Positions 1 to 5,921 of a stretch of DNA of 7,513 nucleotides are shown piece after piece (within the stretch, counting starts at the first letter, position 1; each line of letters starts with the position of its first letter). A program made the translations under genes and the position numbers. The stretch lies in contig URTC01000074.1 in the NCBI GenBank assembly GCA_900550765.1, positions 1 to 7,513 of the forward strand, given 5' to 3'. The notes beneath the pieces were generated by a model. That model made no database searches and had not been told where the DNA came from. It worked only from the letters and a program-made list of their open reading frames with translations. Source of the DNA: an uncultured Clostridia bacterium. Its GTDB lineage: Bacteria; Bacillota; Clostridia; Christensenellales; QALW01.

Positions 1-56
1 AACGATAAAAAAAGAAAAAAAGCTGGACATTTTAGTGCGTAAAAGCTATTATTAAT

Positions 57-62
57 TATAAT
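57..62 (+). promoter_or_regulatory. Probable -10 box upstream of aspartate kinase
   Basis: A perfect TATAAT lies 40 nt before the aspartate kinase ATG, in a strongly AT-rich leader. No good TTGACA-like -35 sits at the usual 16-18 nt spacing: the best nearby hexamer, TGGACA at 24-29, is about 27 nt away, which is too far. The assignment therefore rests on the -10 hexamer and its position alone. If real, transcription would start near 69-70 and leave a short leader of about 33 nt, with no room for a lysine riboswitch. Confidence 0.4.
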
Positions 63-83
63 ATTACAGCAATAAATAGCGTT

Positions 84-90
84 GAGGAGG
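84..90 (+). promoter_or_regulatory. Ribosome binding site of aspartate kinase
   Basis: GAGGAGG is followed, after 12 nt, by the ATG at 103. This decides the start. An in-frame TTG at 82 would give a protein 7 residues longer, but it overlaps this Shine-Dalgarno sequence. The family motif KFGGSS then falls at residues 6-11, as is normal for aspartate kinases. Confidence 0.75.
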
Positions 91-102
91 ATACAAACGA
101 AA

Positions 103-1434
103 ATGAAGAAAGTAGTAAAATTCGGCGGAAGCTCTTTAGCAAGCGCAGAACAGTTTAAAAAAGTGGGTGATATCATCCGTGCTGACGAAACAAGAAGATT
201 TGTTGTACCGTCTGCACCGGGAAAAAGAAATTCAAATGATACAAAAGTAACCGATTTACTTTATAAATGTTACCGTGCAGCAGAAAAAGGTCACACTGAT
301 TTTGATAAAGTATTAACGGAAATTAAAGCACGTTATCAGGAAATTATCGATGGACTTGGCTTAGGTCTTTCTTTAGAAGAAGATTTTAATATCATCGAAG
401 AAAAATTTAAAAATCATGCAGGTGAAGAGTATGCAGCATCAAGAGGAGAATACTTAAACGGAAAAATCATGGCAGATTATTTAGGCTATGAATTTGTAGA
501 CTCTGCAAAAATTATCCGTTTTGACGGAGAAGGTCAGTTTGATATGGAAATGACAAACCGTCTGACCAGAGAATATTTAAAGGATAAAGAAAATGCAGTA
601 ATTCCGGGATTCTATGGAGCAATGGAAGATGGAACAGTAAAAACATTTTCAAGAGGTGGTTCCGATATTACCGGTTCTATCGTAGCAGGTGCACTCGATG
701 CAGATTTATATGAAAACTGGACGGATGTTTCCGGCTTTATGGTCACCGATCCCCGAATCGTTCCGGAAACCCGCGTGATCCGCTATATTACCTATAAAGA
801 GCTGCGCGAGCTCTCCTATATGGGTGCCTCGGTGCTGCACCAGGACGCGGTATTCCCCGTGGCGCAAAGCGGTATTCCCATTAACATCCGCAATACCAAC
901 GAGCCTGATGCACTCGGTACGATGATTGTGCATCAGCTGCCCAAAGAGCATCAGAGCGATACGGTAATCACCGGTATCGCCGGGCATAAAGGCTACTGCG
1001 CAATCACCATTGAAAAAAACATGATGAACAGCGAGCTGGGCATCGGCCGCAGATTTTTGGAGATATTTGAGCGAAACAATATTCTCTTTGAGCATCTCCC
1101 CAGCGGTGTGGATACCATGTCCGCCGTCCTCAACGCCAAGGCCATTGAAGGAAAAAGGGAAAGCGTGATGACCAGTATTCAGGACGAGATCGAGCCCGAT
1201 TCCATCGAATTTATCCCGAATCTTGCCCTGCTTGCGGTAGTGGGTCACGGTATGGCCAGCAACGTGGGAACCGCGGGTAAAATCTTCTCAGCCTTAGGGC
1301 AGCAAAATATCAATGTGCGCATCATCGATCAGGGCTCCAGCGAAATCAACATCATTATCGGCGTTGACGAATGTAATTTAGAAAAAAGTATTCGTACGAT
1401 CTATGATGCTTTTGCCCGGGAAGAGCTTTTGTGA
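103..1434 (+). CDS. lysC: Aspartate kinase (monofunctional, ACT-domain)
   Basis: Phosphorylates L-aspartate with ATP to 4-phospho-aspartate (EC 2.7.2.4), the first step to lysine, threonine, methionine and diaminopimelate; cytosolic. The 443-residue product has the amino-acid kinase signature KFGGSS at residues 6-11, the nucleotide/substrate segment SRGGSD at 183-188, and the conserved block TDVSGFMVTDPR at 207-218. ACT regulatory sequence lies at about 374-425 (LALLAVVGHGM, then VGTAGKIFSAL and NVRIIDQGSSE), consistent with feedback control by an end-product amino acid. The length is normal for a monofunctional enzyme. Its stop overlaps the next start by 4 nt. Oddity: codons before about 206 are AT-rich (9 of 14 Leu are TTA; about 37% GC over 121-720), while later codons are GC-rich (2 of 17 Leu are TTA; about 52% over 721-1320). 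The frame is intact, but the gene is a mosaic or an assembly join. The enzyme call is firm; which end product inhibits it cannot be seen. Confidence 0.93.
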   Translation: MKKVVKFGGSSLASAEQFKKVGDIIRADETRRFVVPSAPGKRNSNDTKVTDLLYKCYRAAEKGHTDFDKVLTEIKARYQEIIDGLGLGLSLEEDFNIIEEKFKNHAGEEYAASRGEYLNGKIMADYLGYEFVDSAKIIRFDGEGQFDMEMTNRLTREYLKDKENAVIPGFYGAMEDGTVKTFSRGGSDITGSIVAGALDADLYENWTDVSGFMVTDPRIVPETRVIRYITYKELRELSYMGASVLHQDAVFPVAQSGIPINIRNTNEPDALGTMIVHQLPKEHQSDTVITGIAGHKGYCAITIEKNMMNSELGIGRRFLEIFERNNILFEHLPSGVDTMSAVLNAKAIEGKRESVMTSIQDEIEPDSIEFIPNLALLAVVGHGMASNVGTAGKIFSALGQQNINVRIIDQGSSEINIIIGVDECNLEKSIRTIYDAFAREELL

Positions 1435-2276
1435 AGCGCATCTCAAAAGCCTGTCTGGTCTGCCTTCTGATTTCCGCGCTGCTTACCGCGGGAGGGATTG
1501 CCGGGAGCTTTCTGATAGAAAGGGATATTCATTTTACCCCCGAATATGAAAAAATTGACCTTTTACCGCTTTTAGAAAAGGAAACGCTTTCCGATGAAGA
1601 TTATAAAACCCTGTTTTATCAAACAGGGTTAGGCGCAAGGGCGATTGATGAGCTGCGGCTGCAGGAGGATTTTGCGGCGCAGATAACGGCATTTCAAGAA
1701 ACTTTTTTCGGCGGCGCTTCGGTACAATGTCATCGTGCGGGCATTACTACCTGGATGGAATATGCGGTAGATGAAGACGGCAGAAATACGGCGGGCTTTC
1801 CTTTGGCGCCGTATGAAGAGGGTTATGTGGTAGCCATGTTCTCCAGCCATTCTTTTGGCTGGCGGCACGGGCATGCAGGACTGATCACCGGCGCCAACCG
1901 CGTATTGGAAGCGCCGATTTTAGGCGTTCCCGCCGGGGAATACCGCTTGAACACCTGGCGGGAATATCCTACGTTTGTCATGCTGCGGCTAAAGAACGCA
2001 TCCGGCGAGGAATTGGAGGCCATTGCCGATGCGGCACTGGAAAATCTGGAGGGTGTTGATTATAGTCCGCTGGCGGGAATCATAAAAAAATACAGCGGCA
2101 GACGTCCGCCTACGACCCAGTGCGCCCATTTGGTATGGCATGCGTTTTATACCGCCGGCTATGATATCGATTCCACAGGCGGCAATATTGTCACTGTTTG
2201 GGATATTGTAGACAGCGATCTGTTTGAAGTAGTGCAGATCTACGGACTGGACCCGGACCGCTTGTGGCGGGAATAA
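1431..2276 (+). CDS. Secreted or membrane-anchored cysteine hydrolase, permuted NlpC/P60-like (YiiX type)
   Basis: A 281-residue protein starting at GTG, with a GGGAAG Shine-Dalgarno at 1418-1423 inside the preceding gene; no other in-frame start precedes the conserved part. Residues 1-30 are a basic start (MKR, K7) followed by a hydrophobic stretch of about 20 residues, so it is a signal peptide or membrane anchor without a lipobox. The domain covers about 130-270. WRHGHAGL gives a candidate catalytic His148, VLEAP gives Glu160, and TTQCAHLVWHAF gives candidate nucleophile Cys231. His before Cys is the order of circularly permuted papain-fold hydrolases such as YiiX/YebB-like proteins, which act on peptide, amide or lipid-type bonds. 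The likely site of action is the outer face of the membrane or the wall; the substrate is unknown. The 4-nt overlap (GTGA) suggests translational coupling with aspartate kinase. A perfect 10-bp hairpin (1607-1630) lies within the coding sequence. Fold assignment is moderate; the precise family is less certain. Confidence 0.65.
   Translation: MKRISKACLVCLLISALLTAGGIAGSFLIERDIHFTPEYEKIDLLPLLEKETLSDEDYKTLFYQTGLGARAIDELRLQEDFAAQITAFQETFFGGASVQCHRAGITTWMEYAVDEDGRNTAGFPLAPYEEGYVVAMFSSHSFGWRHGHAGLITGANRVLEAPILGVPAGEYRLNTWREYPTFVMLRLKNASGEELEAIADAALENLEGVDYSPLAGIIKKYSGRRPPTTQCAHLVWHAFYTAGYDIDSTGGNIVTVWDIVDSDLFEVVQIYGLDPDRLWRE
1607..1630 (+). repeat. Intragenic perfect hairpin in the cysteine hydrolase gene
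   Basis: Arms AACCCTGTTT and AAACAGGGTT pair perfectly over 10 bp around a TATC loop, within codons 59-67 of the hydrolase gene. No T-run follows, so it does not look like a terminator. The inner 8-nt arm is the same as in the intergenic inverted repeat at 2792-2832. Confidence 0.55.
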
Positions 2277-2419
2277 AGGCGTATAAAAAAGGATTGGTTA
2301 CATGCCCAATACCGTGGAGCATTTACGATGAAAAGAAAAAATTTGTCTTCCTTTAAAGTGAGGGATGGCTTTTTGCTTTACAAAAGAAAAAACGGTAAAT
2401 GTAAAATGAAGAAGGATAA

Positions 2420-2462
2420 CCGCTCTCCCTCAGTTTCGCTTCAAGGGGCGCCGGAAGAGCGG
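2420..2462. repeat. Degenerate palindromic repeat relict
   Basis: CCGCTCT (2420-2426) pairs with AGAGCGG (2456-2462) around a 29-nt centre, and the stem extends with a one-base bulge to CCGCTCTCC / GGAAGAGCGG. The CTCTCCCTCAG-type arm resembles the CCTCCCTC arm of the repeat at 2661-2714. It may be a worn copy of the same kind of dispersed element. The relation is by eye and weak. Confidence 0.35.
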
Positions 2463-2660
2463 AAATTAATTATCGATTCTTATCAGGAGAGCTGTTGCTG
2501 CAGGGAATAGAGGAGCAGCTGATCATTTTCTGTTTTTGCTTTCAGGCCTCGCTGATACTTGTTGTTTTTTCCAGAAAGCGTTAAGAAAGGCGAAGCGAGG
2601 GAAGAGAAAGCTGTAGGAATTTTTATTCAATAGGAATCCTTTATGACAGATGGAACCACA

Positions 2661-2714
2661 GGAAGCCTCCCTCTGCCTAGGGAGGCGGCAAAACGCCAGT
2701 TTTGACGGAGGGAG
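2661..2714. repeat. GC-rich dispersed palindromic repeat (REP-like)
   Basis: Two hairpins lie side by side. GCCTCCCT (2665-2672) pairs with AGGGAGGC (2679-2686) around a 6-nt loop, and CAAAAC (2689-2694) pairs with GTTTTG (2699-2704) around GCCA. A third arm, GAGGGAG (2708-2714), can replace the first pairing by binding CTCCCTC (2667-2673), enclosing the inner hairpins. From memory, elements built as CCTCCCTC...GAGGGAGG...hairpin...GACGGAGGGAG are scattered between genes in many gut Firmicutes. Only one clear copy lies here. Its role, if any, is unknown; it could mark a non-autonomous mobile element or a structured RNA segment. Confidence 0.6.
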
Positions 2715-2791
2715 AGAGAACATCAGCAGGTGAAATCTTTTTCCTCAATAGATATGTCAAGGAAAAGAAGCCAGTAAAAACCCACTCAATT

Positions 2792-2832
2792 TACAACCCC
2801 CTGTTTAATTTTGTATGAAACAGGGGGTTGTA
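2792..2832 (-). terminator. Perfect 15-bp inverted repeat, probable terminator of the glycyl radical operon
   Basis: TACAACCCCCTGTTT (2792-2806) and AAACAGGGGGTTGTA (2818-2832) are perfectly complementary around an 11-nt loop. It lies 112 nt beyond the stop of the glycyl radical enzyme gene, between converging genes, so a terminator (possibly bidirectional) is the simplest reading. Neither side has the usual immediate U-tract: the minus strand continues AATTGAGTGGGTTTTT and the plus strand GGTTTGTTTG. It could instead be a processing or RNA-stability hairpin, or a binding site for a dimeric protein. Confidence 0.5.
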
Positions 2833-2944
2833 GGTTTGTTTGTAAGATGTTCTTCCGTTATGAAAACGTTGCATTGGGAATCTTAATATTTTCTGCAAGG
2901 GTTCTCCTTTTCTTTTACTATTGCATAACGGAGAATATTTATTT

Positions 2945-5161
2945 TTATATCCCCGTTAAAAAACGGTTGACAACCAGCTGTCTGAATTCCGGCGAAAGGG
3001 ACGCAAAATACGCCGTAAAGCCGGTTACCCGTACGACAAGGTCGGGATACTGTTCGGGATTTTTATGGGCCTGCAATAATTTTTCACCGTCCAGGATGTT
3101 GATATTGATGAGCGTACCGCCCAGTCGGAAATGAGTTTTTATCAGCTCCAATACCAGCTGTACGCCGCCTTCTTCCAGGGTAATTTGAGGATCAAACTCC
3201 AATTGCAGCGGCGCTGTGTTGCCGCGTCCGCATTGAACGCCTGCGATTCCGCTGGAAAGCGCGGTTACCGCCCCGTCAACCCGAAAATGAGGATTCGGAT
3301 TCGCTCCGTGGGAGATCGGCTCGCCCTTTCTTCTTCCGTTGGGGGTAGCCCCTACCGCCTGCCCGTATTCAATGCTTCGCGCCCAGGAAAACAGACCGGG
3401 CACAAGCTTTCTGCCGGCGGGCATTTTTTGGTTTGCAACAATTTCGGTCCACAGGGCGCTGATCCTCTTAGCCCAGGCATCCGCCGCCGTACCGCCGCCG
3501 CAGTATTTGGGCGTGGATTGAAGCATCAAACGCAGCCGTTCGTCGGCAAAATTGTTTTCCAGCGCCTCATAAAGCTGCTGCCAGGAAAGCCTGTTTTCCC
3601 GTTCGATCCGCTCCTCCATTGCTCCGAAGGAATCCGCAGCCACGGCAAGCGCCGCACCGTCTACGCCGACGGTGAAGAGCTCGGCGCACTGGGATGCGTC
3701 CAGGCCCTTCTCCAGGCAATGATGAAACATCAAATTCATGATCAGCTCCGGCGTTACCTCGTGGATATGGTCTAAATGCAGATTCACGCCTTTGGCAACG
3801 GTGTCCACCGCGCAAAGCAGATGTTTTTGAAACAGGGCAAAAAGCCGTTCCGTTGACGGCTCCGTTTCCGTCTTCATTTCCTTCAGCGCTTCCTCCAAAA
3901 CCTTGGCAAAATTAACTTTTACGGTGTCGTTCATCGGAAATTCCTTGCCCGGAACACACATCCAGTTGCAGCCGACGGCAATTCGCTGGCGTGCGGTTTT
4001 TTTATCCACGCCGTTTTTCCTATATCCGTCGCACAGATTTTTATCATCGCAGAACCGGGGCCAGCCGTTTTTATTTTTAAACAAATAGTATACGGCTTTT
4101 TCCAAAAACGCCGGATCGCAGTTTTCATGCACGCGGACGGTCAGATTACAGGAAATGTTGATTCTGTCGGCCGCTTCTAAAGCAAGGTACGAGAGGTGAT
4201 TTGTCAGGTCACGGTCATTCTCGTCCACGCCGGAAAGCTGATAATAATGCGGGTCGATCAAAAGCAGATTGGCAAGAAGAAAGATCGCCGTTTCATCCTC
4301 TAAAATCCCGTTTTTTTTGTCGTTTTCATAGAAAGGAAGCAGCAGGGTATCCAACTGAAAGCCTGCGCCGTCGCGGGTATAAATGCGTGCGGCACAGTTA
4401 AAAAATGCCGTCCATTGGCAGGCTTCATGAAAGGTTTTGGGTCTATCCAGCCGGATATTCCGGCACACCGAAAGCATTTTTTCAAGGCTTTCTCTGATCT
4501 CCGGCCGGGATTCGCTTTGCAGCAGCTCCTGGATTTTTTCAATATGCCGGTCAACAAAGGCGATGATGGCGCGCACGCATTTTTCTTCCGCATCATAAAA
4601 CGCCTGTTTTTGAGGGTTTTGTTTTCTTCCGGCGGCTATTTTCTCTAAAAAACCGCCGAAGCCCAAAGCGAACCCGATACGGTAATCACAGGCAAAATGC
4701 GCGTCGCCGTCAATACCGGAGGCAATATTGTACTTTTCCTGCAAGGGTTTTAAGCCGTCATAAGGGAATCGTTTTTCATCCCAGCGCTTACTCCACTGGG
4801 CGGTCACGCCGCGCTGCATAAAGTTACGGAGCTTTGTGTTTTTTTGAATCCAATCGGGCATATAGTGAATATCGCCCCGATAATTCACCAGCATATCGCG
4901 CCATCTTCCGCAAAGCATTTCCATAGGGTCCACATAGGGCTCGTGTGCGTTCATCACGCGGCAAAAGTTCTCACTCATTCCGTCAAGCCCGTAAAAGCTG
5001 CCGTTTTCACTGTTGTACCACGGTTCTACATAATATCTCTCCGGCAGGGGCACCGTACCGAAATCATCCAAGTCGGTGTATCCGTTTTGTTCTTTCTTTG
5101 CCAGCGTATGGGCGATTTTCGTCTGCCGCATACGGTACAGTCTATCTTGATAGGTCAGCAT
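2945..5161 (-). CDS. Glycyl radical enzyme of the pyruvate formate-lyase family, function unassigned
   Basis: A 738-residue cytosolic enzyme that would be made active by a glycine-centred radical. The start is set at ATG 5161, because GGAGGAG lies at 5172-5178 with a 10-nt spacer; a longer start at 5203 would run 62 nt into the activase gene. The PFL-type barrel fills most of the protein: DAHF...DY...GFGG at about 153-170, then TFHEACQW and LTVRVHENCDP. The active-site loop GCNWMC gives thiyl candidates Cys398 and Cys402, and RVTGF places the radical Gly at 714, 24 residues from the end. The Cys-Gly distance of 316 is normal for the family. The Cys-x-Glu found in glycerol, choline and hydroxyproline enzymes is missing: residue 400 is Trp. 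It also lacks the Cys-Cys pair of true pyruvate formate-lyase. It is not a standard dehydratase or formate-lyase by motif. Neighbouring Gfo/Idh/MocA genes hint at a sugar-like substrate (inference). The gene is intact. Confidence 0.9.
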   Translation of the reverse strand: MLTYQDRLYRMRQTKIAHTLAKKEQNGYTDLDDFGTVPLPERYYVEPWYNSENGSFYGLDGMSENFCRVMNAHEPYVDPMEMLCGRWRDMLVNYRGDIHYMPDWIQKNTKLRNFMQRGVTAQWSKRWDEKRFPYDGLKPLQEKYNIASGIDGDAHFACDYRIGFALGFGGFLEKIAAGRKQNPQKQAFYDAEEKCVRAIIAFVDRHIEKIQELLQSESRPEIRESLEKMLSVCRNIRLDRPKTFHEACQWTAFFNCAARIYTRDGAGFQLDTLLLPFYENDKKNGILEDETAIFLLANLLLIDPHYYQLSGVDENDRDLTNHLSYLALEAADRINISCNLTVRVHENCDPAFLEKAVYYLFKNKNGWPRFCDDKNLCDGYRKNGVDKKTARQRIAVGCNWMCVPGKEFPMNDTVKVNFAKVLEEALKEMKTETEPSTERLFALFQKHLLCAVDTVAKGVNLHLDHIHEVTPELIMNLMFHHCLEKGLDASQCAELFTVGVDGAALAVAADSFGAMEERIERENRLSWQQLYEALENNFADERLRLMLQSTPKYCGGGTAADAWAKRISALWTEIVANQKMPAGRKLVPGLFSWARSIEYGQAVGATPNGRRKGEPISHGANPNPHFRVDGAVTALSSGIAGVQCGRGNTAPLQLEFDPQITLEEGGVQLVLELIKTHFRLGGTLININILDGEKLLQAHKNPEQYPDLVVRVTGFTAYFASLSPEFRQLVVNRFLTGI

Positions 5162-5921
5162 ATCGCCGCAGCTCCTCCATTTTTTCCATTTGGGGAATCT
5201 CAAATTTTTGCTGCTTTACGCCCAACGCCTTCGCTTTACTGAATCCCAGCGGATGATAGGGCAGCAGCTCGTAGCTTATGACATTTTTTAAGCACCGGAT
5301 AAAATCTCGGGTTTGCCGTATATTTTCTACCGTATCGTTTACGGTGGGAATAATCGGCGTACGAATTACCAGCGGAATGCCCAAGGTATCCGCGCGTTGC
5401 AAATTCTTAAGAATTGGCTCATTATCCGCTCCGGTATATTCCCGGTGCTTTGCGCTGTTGAATATTTTAATATCGGCCATGATAAGGTCTGTGAATGACA
5501 GAACCTCGGCATCAAAGAAATACAGGCTGGTTTCTATAGCGGTATGGATCCCCGCCTGCCGGCAAAGCTTTAAAACCTCTGCGGCAAACCGGGCTTGTGC
5601 CAAGGGCTCGCCGCCGGAGAGCGTAACGCCGCCCGCCGCACCGTAATAGGGCTTATCCGCAAGCACAGCCTGCAGTACCTGCTGTGCGGTCATTTCTGTT
5701 CCGCAGGATACGCGCGCGCCGGCATAACAGCCCTCTTGGCACTTGCCGCAGCCAATACATTTTTCCGGATAAAAGAGCTCCTGCTTTGCAAAAGAAATGC
5801 ACTCCGGATTATGGCACCATCGGCACGAAAGCGGGCATCCCTTGAAAAAGACCGTTGTGCGGAGACCCGGGCCATCGTGAATGGACGCACGCTGAATATC
5901 CGCAATGATTCCTTTATACAC
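5142..5921 (-). CDS. Glycyl radical enzyme activase (radical SAM)
   Basis: Uses S-adenosylmethionine and a [4Fe-4S] cluster to abstract hydrogen from the target glycine, here very likely Gly714 of the adjacent enzyme. The product has 259 residues. GCPLSCRWCHNPE carries the CxxxCxxC cluster ligands Cys29, Cys33 and Cys36; TLSGGEPL has the SAM-binding GGE at 103-105; and DLIMADIK, VIRTPIIPTVND and LLPYHPLG are activase hallmarks. Between these, Cys55, Cys58, Cys61 and Cys65 form one ferredoxin-type CxxCxxCxxxC motif, followed by a lone Cys73. Most non-PFL activases have two such motifs and about 300 residues; PFL activase has none. The start is a GTG, with AGAGGAA just upstream; no in-frame ATG is nearby. 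It overlaps the upstream oxidoreductase gene by 8 nt and the downstream enzyme gene by 20 nt, so it is translationally coupled to its partner. Confidence 0.92.
   Translation of the reverse strand: MYKGIIADIQRASIHDGPGLRTTVFFKGCPLSCRWCHNPECISFAKQELFYPEKCIGCGKCQEGCYAGARVSCGTEMTAQQVLQAVLADKPYYGAAGGVTLSGGEPLAQARFAAEVLKLCRQAGIHTAIETSLYFFDAEVLSFTDLIMADIKIFNSAKHREYTGADNEPILKNLQRADTLGIPLVIRTPIIPTVNDTVENIRQTRDFIRCLKNVISYELLPYHPLGFSKAKALGVKQQKFEIPQMEKMEELRRYADLSR
5172..5178 (-). promoter_or_regulatory. Ribosome binding site of the glycyl radical enzyme
   Basis: GGAGGAG on the minus strand, 10 nt before ATG 5161 and inside the activase coding sequence. It decides the start of the glycyl radical enzyme against an upstream in-frame ATG at 5203, which would place this site inside the coding region. 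Confidence 0.7.

Larger units (their letters stand above)
2277..2944. other. Convergent intergenic region, no convincing gene
   Basis: This stretch of 668 nt separates the ends of two converging transcription units. It contains a GC-rich folded repeat (2661-2714), a probable decayed relative (2420-2462) and a strong inverted repeat (2792-2832). Short open frames (for example 60 codons at 2328-2510) run through the repeats and encode low-complexity, Ser/Lys-rich peptides that resemble no family I know. The last part, about 2833-2944, is clearly AT-rich and forms the 3' flank of the minus-strand operon. I see no tRNA, CRISPR array or transposase remnant. Confidence 0.7.

Noticed and set aside
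1..102. Lysine riboswitch upstream of aspartate kinase
   Set aside because: Only about 33 nt would separate the likely transcription start from the ATG, and no terminator hairpin or L-box-like stems are visible. A riboswitch needs far more leader than is present.
706..1248. 180-codon open frame antisense to aspartate kinase
   Set aside because: It lies wholly inside a well-supported gene. The protein matches no family I know, and its length is explained by the GC-rich codon use of the real gene.
2328..2510. 60-codon open frame with a GGAG 9-10 nt upstream
   Set aside because: It crosses the degenerate repeat at 2420-2462 and its peptide is low-complexity, typical of translated intergenic repeats. 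Without homologues I cannot support it.
2277..2944. CRISPR array or transposon remnant in the intergenic region
   Set aside because: There are no regularly spaced direct repeats, no transposase-like reading frame and no clear target-site duplication.
2953..2966. CCGTT-AAAA-AACGG hairpin as a terminator
   Set aside because: It lies in the final codons of the glycyl radical enzyme gene, has only a 5-bp stem, and no U-tract follows on the minus strand.
2811..3134. Plus-strand open frame with a hydrophobic stretch, 107 codons
   Set aside because: It starts inside the inverted repeat, lacks a ribosome binding site and runs antisense into the conserved glycine-loop region of the glycyl radical enzyme.
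3131..3775. 214-codon open frame antisense to the glycyl radical enzyme
   Set aside because: The opposite strand carries conserved family motifs through this stretch. The antisense product is Arg/Pro/Gly-rich with no recognisable domain.
5161..5203. Longer glycyl radical enzyme start at 5203
   Set aside because: It would add 14 basic residues translated from the activase gene in another frame, while a strong GGAGGAG sits correctly placed for ATG 5161.
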